A stretch of DNA of 64,000 nucleotides from Roseovarius aestuarii (GCA_027214255.1 JAPWHL010000002.1:310001-374000); one strand, 5' to 3'; shown: positions 17,393 through 26,907, numbered from the stretch's first letter. The notes: generated by a model not told the origin, from the sequence alone. Made by a program: numbers and translations.

Positions 17393-17402
17393 AACAGCCT
17401 CC

Positions 17403-17438
17403 TAAAAAGAACGGGTGGCCGATCAATGCGACCACCCG
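17403..17438 (-). terminator. Intrinsic terminator within the head operon
   Basis: On the minus strand CGGGTGG and CCACCCG form a stem around a 13-base loop region, followed directly by TTCTTTTT. It lies after the gene ending at 17456 and before the gene starting at 17392, so it may reduce transcription of downstream head-tail genes relative to the capsid genes. Confidence 0.65.
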
Positions 17439-17455
17439 CCATTGGGTTGACTGGA

Positions 17456-17923
17456 TCAGTTAACGTCGACGATCACGATTTCGCTGACCGACGCGGCATC
17501 GTGATCCGCCACCGGGCCAAAGCGCGGCGACGCACCCAGGACGATGCCACCGGCGTCGGATGCAGCTGAGGCCACGGTGATCGACAGGCGCGCATGGGTG
17601 AAATCGTTGTCGGCGTCGAGATCCTCGGCCCACATCGAGATCACAGCCTGCTTGTCCGAATCCGTCCCCGCCTCGGTCAACTGTGTGATCAGCGCGCCGG
17701 TCACATCCTTCGCACCGGTCCCGCTGGCATCCGTGGCCTGCTCAATCTTCGCATCCACCGTGGAACCGGAGGCCATCGTGCCGACAGACACCACCGCCAT
17801 CACTTCCTGCCAGTTGGCCATATCCACCCAGCCGCTGGTATAAGTCCCGGCGCTATAGGCGTCGGGATCAATGCTGGCCAACACGCCAACGGCGGCGCTG
17901 AGCGCAATCATTTTCTGTGTCAT
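17456..17923 (-). CDS. Probable capsid decoration or minor head protein
   Basis: 155 residues, starting MTQKMIALSAAVGVLA at 17923 with GGAGA upstream. The protein is Ala/Asp/Thr-rich and beta-prone, with repeats of the type WVDMANWQEVMAVVSVGTMA and SITVASAASDAGGIVLGASP. It directly follows the major capsid gene and precedes a terminator, so high expression together with the capsid is likely. In alphaproteobacterial siphophages this slot often holds a decoration or virion surface protein. The assignment rests on position. Confidence 0.55.
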   Translation of the reverse strand: MTQKMIALSAAVGVLASIDPDAYSAGTYTSGWVDMANWQEVMAVVSVGTMASGSTVDAKIEQATDASGTGAKDVTGALITQLTEAGTDSDKQAVISMWAEDLDADNDFTHARLSITVASAASDAGGIVLGASPRFGPVADHDAASVSEIVIVDVN

Positions 17924-18010
17924 CTCTGTATCTCCATATTCATGGGGCCACATGGGCGCCCGGATTGTCGGAAGGATCAGCCCCGGCGGGTCACGCCGGG
18001 GCGATTAGCA

Positions 18011-19288
18011 TCAGGAGCGCTCAGCCAGGGCGACGAAATGCGACTTGGTGCTGGATCCATGTGCCGGCGAAACAGGCGCAGACAGGTGCGGCTGACCACC
18101 GAAGCGGAAGGTCCAGCGGAATGCCTCGATCGCATAGTCGAAATAGAGGTGCATCGACTGTGCAAATTTCGGGCCATCCTCGCGCTTCAGGGCATAATAC
18201 CCCTTGGGCGAGATCAGTTGCAGATCGCCCTTGTCACCCAGCGATTTGGCGTGCTCGGTCAGATCGATCGGCAGACCCAGAAGCATTCCGCCCGGCGCGT
18301 CGACCATCCCGTTGGGCGGCATCCAGATCGGCGTATCGCCCACCTTCATGGTCATCAACTGCGGCAGCGTGTCCGAGTTCGCCAGCCAGCGCGGCTTGTC
18401 GCCAGGAACACGCAGAAGACGCGAATACATCGCAAGGACGTTCTCAGTCTGAATGGTGTCCGCCGCCTGGCTGCCTTCTTTCGCGATCGTGATCAAAGCA
18501 TCAGACTTCATCCAACCCAAAGGTTGACCTGCGCCAGTGCCATAGACCATGGCCGCGTTCTTCTTCCACGCGATGGCCTGACCCGCCTTCTTGGTGATCC
18601 GGCTTTCAAGGCGCGGCGCATCTTCCAGCAGCTCTTCCGTCGCCAGGACAAACGCATAGCACTCATGCAAAACGACGGTGCGCGGGTCGGTGGCCAGCTT
18701 ACTCGCTTCCATCTTCGTGCCTTCGCTGCGCCAGCGCGCCTCGACGCCACCCGATCCCCAAGGCGTGCTTTCATCGGCCAGCGCTTCGACCTTGCGCTTG
18801 CTGGTGGGTTCTTCGTCCACCATCGGGCCAAATTCGTCCATTTCCTCGACAACCTCGAAGATGCCTTCCTTGAACTCGGCAGGCACTTCGAAACCTTCGC
18901 CGGTGGACGCCCCGCCCTGGTGGACATTTGCCGGTTCTGCCATCAGGCGTCGGTCCACGACACCACCCGATCGGCTGGCATTCATGACCGCATGAGCAAA
19001 TTCACCCAGCCCCTTGAAACCGCCTGTCTTCGCTGGGTCGGTGTCATGCACCACGTTGCTCAGTGCGGGCGACAGCGCATCCATTGTTCGGCGACGTTCG
19101 GCCAGTTTTTCTGCCTGGTCAATCTCAGCATTGATGTCTGTGATCTGGGACTCGAAGGCTTCATAGCTGGCCTCTTCTTCCGCCGACAGATCGCGCGCTT
19201 CGCTGTCCGCGAGGTTCAGCAGTTTCAACGCATTCGCCTTCAGGGCATCGCGCTGCTTCTTCAGTTCAGCCAGCTTTTTCATGGCCAT
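18011..19288 (-). CDS. Major capsid protein, HK97 fold
   Basis: 425 residues. Residues 3-70 form the charged coiled-coil delta/scaffold domain (LAELKKQRDALKANALKLLN), which is normally removed by the prohead protease. The mature part begins near residue 95-120 and shows the HK97 P-domain and E-loop landmarks, for example VPAEFKEGIFEVVEEMDEFG, EELLEDAPRLESRITKKAG and the C-terminal FDYAIEAFRWTFRFGGQP. Length with delta domain is typical for this family. It sits between the S49 protease and the decoration-like gene. Confidence 0.92.
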   Translation of the reverse strand: MAMKKLAELKKQRDALKANALKLLNLADSEARDLSAEEEASYEAFESQITDINAEIDQAEKLAERRRTMDALSPALSNVVHDTDPAKTGGFKGLGEFAHAVMNASRSGGVVDRRLMAEPANVHQGGASTGEGFEVPAEFKEGIFEVVEEMDEFGPMVDEEPTSKRKVEALADESTPWGSGGVEARWRSEGTKMEASKLATDPRTVVLHECYAFVLATEELLEDAPRLESRITKKAGQAIAWKKNAAMVYGTGAGQPLGWMKSDALITIAKEGSQAADTIQTENVLAMYSRLLRVPGDKPRWLANSDTLPQLMTMKVGDTPIWMPPNGMVDAPGGMLLGLPIDLTEHAKSLGDKGDLQLISPKGYYALKREDGPKFAQSMHLYFDYAIEAFRWTFRFGGQPHLSAPVSPAHGSSTKSHFVALAERS

Positions 19289-19320
19289 CTCCTCTTAACC
19301 GGGTTGAATGCCATGCCCAC

Positions 19321-19343
19321 CCCATACGCCCGGCGCGTATGGG
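19321..19343. other. 9-bp perfect hairpin upstream of the capsid gene
   Basis: CCCATACGC, loop CCGGC, GCGTATGGG, in the 85-bp gap between the protease stop and the capsid start. No T-run follows on the minus strand. It could protect or adjust expression of the capsid message. Confidence 0.5.
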
Positions 19344-19373
19344 TCAGGTGATCGAATTGATCGGGGTTGTGAC

Positions 19374-20294
19374 TTAGGACAGCGCCAGACGGCGGCGTTC
19401 AATTGATGCCCGGCGCTTGCCGACACGACCACCTTTGGACAGACGCGCCAACGTCTCTTCCATCGTGGCAACACGGTCAGCCATGCCCAGCTTGACGGCG
19501 ACAGCGGCGGAATAGCAGCGCCCCCCGCCAAAGTGCTTCTCGCCCGCCTCAGGATCCGCGCGCACAACCGATGCCGGCACGCCGCGACCCTTGGCCACAT
19601 CATTGACGAACATGTCGTAGTATTGGCGCCCGTCCTCTTCCATGGCCCGCAACGCGGCCTCATCCAAGGGCTCGTATGGGTTGCCTTCGGTTTTGCGGGG
19701 ACCGTGTTTGGCAAAGGTCACCTTGACGCCCTCTTCAGCCAGGCGCGTACTCATCTCCTGATGCATCATGTAAACACCGATCGATCCGACCTGACCGGAC
19801 GGCGTGACAACCAGTTCGTCCGCGGCCATCGCAATCCAGTATGCTGCTGATGCCGCCATGGTGTTTGCCATGGCTACAATCGGACGATCCGCGCTCCTGT
19901 AAGACCGGATCAACGCAACCGTTTCCGGCACAAGCGACACGTTGCCACCGGGGGAATCGATATCAATGACAATGGCCGAAGTGCTGGAATCTTCCGCTGC
20001 CTGCCTAAATGCTGCCTGAAACCGCTCCAACGACACCGCACCGGACATGTCGCTCATCATGTTACCGCGCGGCATAATGCTGCCGTGCAGCCGCACAACC
20101 CGGATCATCCGTTCGCCACGGCGGCTTTCGCCAGACATCGCGACAGGCTGCGCATCCGGGAACGCCGGTTCGGAACGCGGACCCGCCGACACACGCAGCG
20201 CGATGGCCGCGAGGATCTGTTCGGCCTTGGCGGGATGAATGAACCAATGGTCACTTGCGGCAGCGCGCAACAGACGTTCAATTTCATGCGACAT
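19374..20294 (-). CDS. Prohead maturation protease, S49/SppA family
   Basis: 306 residues. The family signature is clear: SPGG at 114-117, the nucleophile region NTMAASAAYWIA with Ser149, and the general base Lys201 in GPRKTEGNPYEPL. The section GQVGSIGVYMMHQEMSTRLA is typical of the phage/SppA group. It is expected to cleave the capsid delta domain and itself during prohead maturation. It overlaps the portal gene by 11 bp. Confidence 0.92.
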   Translation of the reverse strand: MSHEIERLLRAAASDHWFIHPAKAEQILAAIALRVSAGPRSEPAFPDAQPVAMSGESRRGERMIRVVRLHGSIMPRGNMMSDMSGAVSLERFQAAFRQAAEDSSTSAIVIDIDSPGGNVSLVPETVALIRSYRSADRPIVAMANTMAASAAYWIAMAADELVVTPSGQVGSIGVYMMHQEMSTRLAEEGVKVTFAKHGPRKTEGNPYEPLDEAALRAMEEDGRQYYDMFVNDVAKGRGVPASVVRADPEAGEKHFGGGRCYSAAVAVKLGMADRVATMEETLARLSKGGRVGKRRASIERRRLALS

Positions 20295-21600
20295 TTTGGA
20301 TCACCTTCAGATTGGGGCGGCCACCATTCTGGGCCACGGAATTGCGCAGGAATGCGATGGCCTGGTCAGCCTCTTTCTTTTCCGCCGGGCTTTTTCCGGG
20401 GGCACCTCCGACACCGGTCATGTTCAGCGGTTCCATATAGCGGTCACCGGCAGGGCCGATGCCGTTGCGGTTTTCCAGCTTCCGGATTTCATTCACGCTG
20501 AGGAATCCCCAATTGCGCGCCAGTGCATAGGCCTCGTAACGGGTCTTGATATCGCCACGCAGAAGGCTCGCAACGTTGAACTCGAAATAGAACCGGCCAT
20601 CCGCGATCAGATGCTTGTTGATGCTGCGCTCGACCAGCTCCAGCCACGGCGCCAAGGTATCCGTCACGAACTCCAACGACTGATGCTCGATGTTCGAGAA
20701 TGTCGCATTGTCCAGAATACCCACTTTATGCGGCGGCATCCGCCACAGCCGTGAGACATCCAGCCACAATTCCTTGCGCGTCTCCAGAAACTGCGCCTGT
20801 TCGTTGTTGTGCGCCAGCTGGTGCACATCCATATCGTATTCCAGCATGCCCGGCTTGTGCCGATTCCGACCCGAAAACCACTTACCCCACGAGTTCAGAA
20901 AGTTATCCTTTGACGCGGCGTCCGCAAAACTTCCCTTGTGCTTGAAGATGAATGGCGGCGTCGCATCATTCGCAAAGAACGTATTGGCGTATCGCTGAAG
21001 GGCCAGCGCCGCCCCGATAGTCTCGGCACCGTCTTTCAGGATTGGCGATCTGCCATGCACCTTCCCGATCACCGGCGGCAAGGGGATGTACCAAACCTCT
21101 TCATGCAGCAGCACACGCTCCGGCCGACCGGCCTCACGGATGCGAAAGCGCAGCGAATTATCTGACAGCAATTCGACAGTGAAATCCCTTGGCTCAATCC
21201 GCCACAAACGCTCGCTGCCAGATGTCCAATCCCGCTCGGCCAGGAACCGGCCCTCTGACGCAAGATCATCAATCAGGTTCTCCAGAAACTCGATCGACGT
21301 CTCCCGTGGGTTGGGGTCCGATATCAATGCCTTGATCGGATGACCGTCTGTCGCATCACGCTGACCATCGGAACGCTTTTCGAACACACCAAAGGACAGA
21401 CCGCCAACAGATTGCGCCAGTACCTGCAGACAATCGCGAACGACTGGCACCCTGCGCGCGCGTTCGACAGTGACCTCGACACCCGAAGCCGTTTTCGGAC
21501 CACGCATTTCGAACCATGAATTGTCCGAAGGATCCCTACTACGCACAACTTGCGCCTCAGCAACCGGCCCACTTCGAAAAATGCCCATCAAACCCATCAT
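20284..21600 (-). CDS. Portal protein, HK97 family
   Basis: 438 residues (ATG at 21600; ATG codons 5 further on are alternatives). Typical family features are VPVVRDCLQVLAQSVGGLSF near residue 52, the wing/stem EEVWYIPLPPVIGKVHGRSP, ALQRYANTFFANDATPPFIF, and MPPHKVGILDNATFSNIEHQ near residue 300. It forms the dodecameric DNA channel at one capsid vertex. Its start overlaps the large terminase stop by 4 bp. Confidence 0.92.
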   Translation of the reverse strand: MMGLMGIFRSGPVAEAQVVRSRDPSDNSWFEMRGPKTASGVEVTVERARRVPVVRDCLQVLAQSVGGLSFGVFEKRSDGQRDATDGHPIKALISDPNPRETSIEFLENLIDDLASEGRFLAERDWTSGSERLWRIEPRDFTVELLSDNSLRFRIREAGRPERVLLHEEVWYIPLPPVIGKVHGRSPILKDGAETIGAALALQRYANTFFANDATPPFIFKHKGSFADAASKDNFLNSWGKWFSGRNRHKPGMLEYDMDVHQLAHNNEQAQFLETRKELWLDVSRLWRMPPHKVGILDNATFSNIEHQSLEFVTDTLAPWLELVERSINKHLIADGRFYFEFNVASLLRGDIKTRYEAYALARNWGFLSVNEIRKLENRNGIGPAGDRYMEPLNMTGVGGAPGKSPAEKKEADQAIAFLRNSVAQNGGRPNLKVIQNVA

Positions 21601-23306
21601 GCCACCCGATAATCAGCAGGGATGGACAACGCTGCCATCGCCGCAACTGGATTGCGCGCCATCAGCATGAAGGCATTGAACAGCGCCATCAGCGGATCGA
21701 TCTTGGCCTTGCCAGCCGCCTCTTTCGTGATCAGCACCGCATTTCCCCTTTGCTCAGTTTTGGCGTTACCCAGAACCCACGCCATCATGGGCGTCCCGCC
21801 GTGGCGAAACGTGCCGTTCTTTAGCTTTCGCTCCATGCCGTGAATCGCAGGCGTCAGGCGATACCCCTGCCCGACCGCGACCATCATCTTGTGTTCCACG
21901 CCGCGCTGCGCCATCTCATCGACCAGCGCGCTGACACCCATCGGATCGAGGCCGACCGCAGCCTCTTCGGGCAGCAATCCCAGATCGAGGATCCGCTCGA
22001 CGATATCGGCCACTTCCGTGATGTCGCGCGTGGGCTCATCCTCGCCCACAAGCACGAGATCACCAGCTCTGGCGAAATCCATCAACGTGGGCACGATTTC
22101 CTTGCGCTTCAAAACCTCAGGATGCGCCCAGACCTTACCCCAATGCAGCCAGGTCTTTGTCTCGCGGTCCCGGCCAATGACGGCCAACCCGAACAGATCG
22201 TCCAAGCCTCCCCCATCGATGCCGACCGTGACAACCTCACTGCGCTCCAAAAGGCTATCCAGCGTCAGTTCTGGATCCACCGCAGTTTCCCAGTAATGCG
22301 CGCCAATCCAGCTTGTAGATTTCAGCCCCAGACCGATCTGCACGTTGAAGTGCTGGGACGCCAACAACGCCAGTTCGGCAGCCCCGTCGCGTTCTGCTGT
22401 CGTCAGCTGATCTGCGAGGAATGCCTCATCAACAGATCGGTTCAGGTTGGGGTTCACCATTCCCCAGGTGCGGCGCTCTTTCCAGCCGCCCTTCTTTTGC
22501 AGCGTTTCCGGCAACTCATAAAGCACAGCCAGAAGCGGCAACGCCAAATCGCCATCACGAACCGCACGGGCGCGGTCCAGTTCCTTCTTGAACACGCCAG
22601 ACGGCGGGGCCTTGGATTGCGTGGTGATCTGCAACAAAAAACCGTCTGGGCGGGCTGCCAGCGCGCCGCGCACCTCGATAAAGACCGCATCCGCCTTGGA
22701 CTTGGTCGCGAATTCGTGCGTTTCATCGATCAGCGTGAACGTCGACTTGCCGCCCGTGATCGCATCTGTATCCGCAGCCTTGATCACGATCTCGGCCAGA
22801 GAATTCCTGTGCGTGATCTTCTTCAGGTGGTCCTGAAGGTGAAACAGTTTGGTCAGCGCCGCATCCAACCTGATAATACCCTTGGCCTGCTTGAACGCGA
22901 TGGCGGCAATCGTCTTGGTTGGCGCGATCAGCAGCAGCTCCGCCTCGGGTCGTTCGTTCATGATTGCCGCAGTCACGATGATCGCCGCCGCGATGCTGGA
23001 TTTGCCGTTTTTTTTCGGCACCATCATGAAGAATTCGCGGATCATCCGCCGCTTGGTCTCGGGGTTGTAGCTGCCAAAGATGGCGCGCACGAATGCGAAC
23101 ACCCAACTATCGCAGGCCTCGCCATAGGTCGGCGTGCCGATGATGTCCGGCACCCGAAGCCGCTTGAATATCCGCAACGCCTTGTCCGCGACCGCATCGA
23201 ACAACGGCAGCTCCGGGATGAGCGACCGCTTGTTCATAATGCGATCCTCCCAATCCGGCACCGCCGTAGACCAGGCCGGATCAGAGGTCAGCGCATCAAG
23301 AGGCAT
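21597..23306 (-). CDS. Large terminase subunit (ATPase and nuclease)
   Basis: 569 residues. Walker A is MVPKKNGKSS (residues 95-104), Walker B and the catalytic Glu are FTLIDETHEF (190-199), and the RNase H-like nuclease begins at VTVGIDGGGLDDLFGLAVIG with later conserved Asp residues. The composition matches the HK97 gp2/YmfN-type TerL group that works with HNH proteins. It packages the phage genome through the portal. It lies one base from the small subunit gene. Confidence 0.93.
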   Translation of the reverse strand: MPLDALTSDPAWSTAVPDWEDRIMNKRSLIPELPLFDAVADKALRIFKRLRVPDIIGTPTYGEACDSWVFAFVRAIFGSYNPETKRRMIREFFMMVPKKNGKSSIAAAIIVTAAIMNERPEAELLLIAPTKTIAAIAFKQAKGIIRLDAALTKLFHLQDHLKKITHRNSLAEIVIKAADTDAITGGKSTFTLIDETHEFATKSKADAVFIEVRGALAARPDGFLLQITTQSKAPPSGVFKKELDRARAVRDGDLALPLLAVLYELPETLQKKGGWKERRTWGMVNPNLNRSVDEAFLADQLTTAERDGAAELALLASQHFNVQIGLGLKSTSWIGAHYWETAVDPELTLDSLLERSEVVTVGIDGGGLDDLFGLAVIGRDRETKTWLHWGKVWAHPEVLKRKEIVPTLMDFARAGDLVLVGEDEPTRDITEVADIVERILDLGLLPEEAAVGLDPMGVSALVDEMAQRGVEHKMMVAVGQGYRLTPAIHGMERKLKNGTFRHGGTPMMAWVLGNAKTEQRGNAVLITKEAAGKAKIDPLMALFNAFMLMARNPVAAMAALSIPADYRVA

Positions 23307-23307
23307 A

Positions 23308-23853
23308 TCAGTTCACAGACCCGCTGTTGTATTGCAGGTCGCCCTGCCAGTCCGCACTGTCCACAGCCTCTTCGGCGTCAAGCGCGGCGCGTTCCTTCTT
23401 GCCCATCTTTTCACGGGGATCCTCATCAGCCTGGTCTCGCCGAAGGCTGCGCTCAGCATACATCCGGTCGTTCTTTTCCATCAGTCGGTCGAGTTCTTTG
23501 AGCGCGCTCATGTTGCCGGCGTTCGCGTGCTCCAGAGCAATCTCAAACTGACGCGCCACCAGCCGATCGCGCATCACCTCGCGAATTTGCAGGTCGGCTC
23601 TAAAATATCGCTTCAGCGTGGCCAGTGAGACATCCAGAGCATTGGCAATGCGTTGGTTACCCCACCCCAAAGCCAGTAACATCTTGACTTTATTGCGATC
23701 TTTTTCAGTCGCCTGATATCGTGGACGCCCACGCTGGCCTTGCCCCGGCTGAGACGGGTTGCCAAAGAGGTCAAAACTCAGTTCCACCGAAAAAAATTCT
23801 CCGCGTGAGGGAAGGAGCCGGTCTAGCGGATCGAGGCCGGGTAGGGATTGCAT
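23308..23853 (-). CDS. Small terminase subunit
   Basis: 181 residues. A helix-turn-helix region at about residues 50-90 (KVKMLLALGWGNQRIANALD then VSLATLKRYFRADL) provides DNA recognition, followed by a helical EIALEHANAGNMSALKELDR oligomerisation region. This is the usual small terminase pattern, and the gene is just upstream of TerL. The start at 23853 is preceded by a strong GGGGAGG; starting later would remove part of the N-terminal linker only. Confidence 0.83.
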   Translation of the reverse strand: MQSLPGLDPLDRLLPSRGEFFSVELSFDLFGNPSQPGQGQRGRPRYQATEKDRNKVKMLLALGWGNQRIANALDVSLATLKRYFRADLQIREVMRDRLVARQFEIALEHANAGNMSALKELDRLMEKNDRMYAERSLRRDQADEDPREKMGKKERAALDAEEAVDSADWQGDLQYNSGSVN

Positions 23854-23883
23854 CCCCCCTCCCCGCCCGCCAGATCGGGGCGA

Positions 23884-24186
23884 TTATGTCGTTGCGCGCT
23901 CGGCGCGTTGCTTGTGGCTGTCGTGGCAGTGCTTGCATAGGCACTGCAGGTTCGTCTCATCCCAGAACAGATCCGCATCCCCGCGATGTCGAACCGTGTG
24001 GTCCGCGACCAGAAGCGAGGTATCCAGCTCAACCTTCGAACACATCTGACAGGTGAACAGATCGCGGACCAACACCGACCAACGCAGTCTCTGCCAGCGC
24101 GCGGTCTTGTACCAGCGACGCCACTCCAGCCCCGCATCCCGAGCAACACTCCGCTCGGCCCGCGTGGTTGGCGCAAGATAGCGCAT
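23884..24186 (-). CDS. HNH endonuclease next to terminase genes
   Basis: About 100 residues from MRYLAPTTRAER (ATG at 24186; a longer version is possible). It has the HNH core with zinc knuckle: CQMCSK, LLVADHTVRHRGD, then NLQCLCKHCHDSHK. Phage HNH proteins adjacent to HK97-type terminases stimulate cleavage of cos ends, so this phage probably packages from cos sites. It is 31 bp upstream of the small terminase gene. Confidence 0.85.
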   Translation of the reverse strand: MRYLAPTTRAERSVARDAGLEWRRWYKTARWQRLRWSVLVRDLFTCQMCSKVELDTSLLVADHTVRHRGDADLFWDETNLQCLCKHCHDSHKQRAERATT

Positions 24187-24377
24187 CGTTGGTGACACCC
24201 GGTGCAAACCATCCCGAACCTGTTGCAGCTTACCCAAAGACCAACCCACCAAATGAAAAGGCCCGCCACCCCGACAGGGAACGGCAGGCCATGAATGCAA
24301 AGCGCCCGGCAGAGGGTGATCCTCGCCGGGCGCAGTTCAGTTGCTGGCACCTTGTCTAGGGGGGGCGGATTTCGCAG

Positions 24378-25052
24378 TCAACAGGTTTTTGACCAGGGCG
24401 TGCGCGGCGGCATGGCCTCGGTCAGACGGTGAACAGACAAAAGGCCTTGCCGATCAAGCACTAACCGAAGCTCCAGCAGCGCACCCCACCACTGCAAATA
24501 ATTACGTCGGGCATGCGCGATCTGGTTGGGCTGAGGCTCGATGCATAGCGGACAGACCAGAACTTTGTCATGTACCAGCACGCCCTTGCGGTTGCGACGC
24601 GCAATCGGTGGGCCACATTCCTCGGTCGCAGCCCGCATGCCGTTCTGGTTGCGATGCCACGCCACAGGCCGGAACCGGGGGCGCGCGCCAACCATCGCGT
24701 CAGGCACGGCCCCGACCCGCGCCAGTTCAGCGATCTGCAGGGCCATGGCCCGCCCGCCATGGGTCAGCGGCAGATGCGCCACAGCATCGGCCACCACCTG
24801 CGCATCATCGGCAGGCCAAGACCGCCCGCCACCATCAATGCGCGCCCCGGTCGCGCCGCGCTGCATCATGACGTATTCGACCCCGACAGCCGCCCGCGCG
24901 CCGTTCAACTGTGAGACCACATCGCCCCAGTCCAGCTGCGCGAATTCGCGACTGAACGCCCAGTTGATCAACGCATGGATGCCTACGGCGCGGCGGCGGT
25001 CAGGCTGCACCGGTACGGCCTGTACGGGGGCACGGATCACGCGCACCATCAT
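24378..25052 (-). CDS. Unknown phage protein with late-gene-regulator-like position (224 aa)
   Basis: 224 residues without a recognised family. Features visible are an HALINWAFSREFAQLDWGDV helix, RMRAATEECGPPIARR and a C-terminal segment with CPLCIEPQPNQIAHARRNYL, where the CPLC pair suggests metal binding. It ends 192 bp before the HNH gene and overlaps the upstream gene by 4 bp (ATGA). Many phages carry an antitermination or packaging-related regulator here, but no such motif is evident. Confidence 0.65.
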   Translation of the reverse strand: MMVRVIRAPVQAVPVQPDRRRAVGIHALINWAFSREFAQLDWGDVVSQLNGARAAVGVEYVMMQRGATGARIDGGGRSWPADDAQVVADAVAHLPLTHGGRAMALQIAELARVGAVPDAMVGARPRFRPVAWHRNQNGMRAATEECGPPIARRNRKGVLVHDKVLVCPLCIEPQPNQIAHARRNYLQWWGALLELRLVLDRQGLLSVHRLTEAMPPRTPWSKTC

Positions 25053-25705
25053 TGATCACCGCCGGGGGCATTACCCGTGCCCTGCATCAGGCCACGCACA
25101 TGGGCCACCCGCGCCTCGCGCCATTTCAGCCACTCCGCCTCACCGGGGCCAGGATCAACACCGCGCGCCATACGATCCCGGATCAGAGATTCCCGGCTGC
25201 GGTTCTCAGCGGCCTTCTCGGCGATCATACGCTGATGATGATCGGCATAGGGCGGCGAGCGGAACTTGCACCACCAGCCGTATTCCTCGGCCAATTGATC
25301 CGCCTCGGCAGCACGCCGTCCGGCAGCCGAGCGGAACCAGCTCACGAGGTTGGGCATCTCATCAATCGGGCGGGGTTCGGCCAGCTGGGCAAAGGTGACA
25401 ATCGTGGCGCGGGTGGGCCAGCCGTTTAGGCCCTTGCCGGTGCCCTTGGTGCGCAGCGCATCGCGCAGCCGGGAAAAACCGCGATCGCTGAGATAGGCCA
25501 GATCATCACACAGCTTGACCAACATCGCCTCGAACGCATCGGCCTTCATATCGCCGGGCTTACGCCACCCCCAATCGGTCATCGGGCGAATGAACAACCG
25601 ACGCACCCGGTCTCGCTTGGTCTCGGGTTTGGGATCGGGCGCGGCACTCGTTTCAGGGCCTGCGCCCTCGGCTGTTTCAACACGGTCAGTCTGGTCTGCG
25701 CCCAT
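25049..25705 (-). CDS. Unknown phage protein (218 aa)
   Basis: 218 residues, no family recognised. It has a disordered N-terminus (ETAEGAGPETSAAPDPKPET), a central helical section (ADAFEAMLVKLCDDLAYLSD, then RGFSRLRDALRTKGTG) and an aromatic segment WWCKFRSPPYADHHQRMIAE. The layout of short helices with conserved Trp residues resembles replication-module helper proteins but without motif. It has a strong ribosome binding site (AAGGAG) and follows the replication-like gene at 25923-26558 after a hairpin. Confidence 0.6.
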   Translation of the reverse strand: MGADQTDRVETAEGAGPETSAAPDPKPETKRDRVRRLFIRPMTDWGWRKPGDMKADAFEAMLVKLCDDLAYLSDRGFSRLRDALRTKGTGKGLNGWPTRATIVTFAQLAEPRPIDEMPNLVSWFRSAAGRRAAEADQLAEEYGWWCKFRSPPYADHHQRMIAEKAAENRSRESLIRDRMARGVDPGPGEAEWLKWREARVAHVRGLMQGTGNAPGGDQ

Positions 25706-25743
25706 CGGCCTTACTCCTTTTCAATGCTCTTCCCCGTCTTATC

Positions 25744-25783
25744 CACAGGCAGTCCGTTTTTGGTTGGGCGCGGACTGCCTGTG
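25744..25783. terminator. 13-bp perfect hairpin between early genes
   Basis: CACAGGCAGTCCG and CGGACTGCCTGTG enclose a 14-base loop. It lies in the 217-bp gap between 25705 and 25923. No T-run follows on the minus strand, so it may act as an RNA processing or attenuation element rather than a simple terminator. Next to it is an imperfect CTCTATC/TATATCC-type short repeat (25784-25812). Confidence 0.5.
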
Positions 25784-25922
25784 TCTCTATCTATATCCCT
25801 GTCTATGTCTCTATCGTGCCGGACACTTTAAAAGCGGATCGTAAATTACGTGTGCTGTTGGGTTTTTCCCTTGAACTGTCCTCTGGAACCTCGCTGGAAC
25901 AGTCGTGGACGGATACGGACAG

Positions 25923-26558
25923 TCATCGGCGCACCCGGCGATGGTTCAAATCGGCCATGTGCCCCTGCCATGCCAGCATCCCGCGCTCGACCCAACTGGT
26001 TTCGCGGTAGATGCAATTCTGCGCGGTCAGCCATTCATCGATCCAACTGACAGCGGCGTCGTTCTTGGCCAACTCGACATGCAGCCCGGCGATCTTGGCG
26101 CGCAGGCGCTGGATGCGCTTGGCGTAATTGGCCCGCTCGGTATTGGCGCGGTTGTCCTGCCTGCGCGACAGGGCCTCGGTCAGGATCTGATAGACAAAGC
26201 GGTGCATCAGCCGCGTGCGCCCCTCATATCGGCACCGGAACCAGCTGTGCAGCGGGCCGAATTCCAGCTTGCACAGGGCCTCGAAATGCGCGCGGTCGGT
26301 GTAGACCAGCTTGCTAAGCATTTCCATGTCGTCAGGCAGGGTCGCGACGGGCTGCTGATCGTAACAGATGTTGATCAGGTCGAAATACAGCGCCCGGCAC
26401 TCGGGCGTGCCCTTCAGGCGCATATCCGAGTTCAACCAGCGCCGCCGCTCCCAGGCGACGAAATAGTGACTGTCCAGACGCTCGGACCCGTCCAGCGGAT
26501 ATTCTGGCAGATCCTCGATCGCGACCAGTTGGGCGTGAGAGGCTGAGGTAATGTTCAT
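25923..26558 (-). CDS. Phage replication-type protein, DUF1376/YdaU-like N-terminus
   Basis: 211 residues starting MNITSASHAQ at 26558. The central stretch RLDSHYFVAWERRRWLNSDM followed by LKGTPECRALYFDLINICYD and ATLPDDMEMLSKLV has the character of the DUF1376-type winged-helix region found in phage replication initiator-like proteins. The C-terminal half is a coiled coil (ANYAKRIQRLRAKIAGLHVE). It sits in the early left operon. A role in phage DNA replication is inferred. Confidence 0.6.
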   Translation of the reverse strand: MNITSASHAQLVAIEDLPEYPLDGSERLDSHYFVAWERRRWLNSDMRLKGTPECRALYFDLINICYDQQPVATLPDDMEMLSKLVYTDRAHFEALCKLEFGPLHSWFRCRYEGRTRLMHRFVYQILTEALSRRQDNRANTERANYAKRIQRLRAKIAGLHVELAKNDAAVSWIDEWLTAQNCIYRETSWVERGMLAWQGHMADLNHRRVRR

Positions 26559-26893
26559 TGACCACCCCCGGAATGCAGGCGGCAATACTCTGCGCGATGC
26601 AGCGCAAGCCACTCGTGAATGCCAAGCTGTGATCGGCTGGTCTGGTTCGAGCACAGCGGGCCCTTGGCCGTGGACGCGCCGCACAAGGGCGCACCGTCAT
26701 GCTCCAACCACAGGTGAAAATCATCGACGCTGACACCGTAGTGGCCCGCGGAGAACTGATCCCGGTCCGCACACCAGCGCCGAACCTGATCAACATCGAT
26801 CAGGTAGACGGCTTTGCCCCCACCAGGACAGTCGATACACACCTCAAAGGTGATTCCTGACGCAAGCATCTGCGCGACGGTCTGATCATCCAT
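26555..26893 (-). CDS. Small Cys-rich unknown phage protein (112 aa)
   Basis: 112 residues starting MDDQTVAQML with AAGGA eight bases upstream. It contains FEVCIDCPGGGKAVYLIDVD and a second Cys pair in LCGASTAKGPLCSNQTSRSQ, suggesting a small zinc-binding fold. No family recognised. Stop and start overlap with the next gene (ATGA), so the two are coupled. Confidence 0.65.
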   Translation of the reverse strand: MDDQTVAQMLASGITFEVCIDCPGGGKAVYLIDVDQVRRWCADRDQFSAGHYGVSVDDFHLWLEHDGAPLCGASTAKGPLCSNQTSRSQLGIHEWLALHRAEYCRLHSGGGQ

Positions 26894-26907
26894 GATGCGA
26901 TCCTTTC

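Noticed and set aside
21840..23501. 553-codon open frame on the plus strand
   Set aside because: It lies antisense to the large terminase, whose Walker and nuclease motifs are intact; the composition (Arg/Gln/His-rich) is typical of a GC-rich shadow frame.
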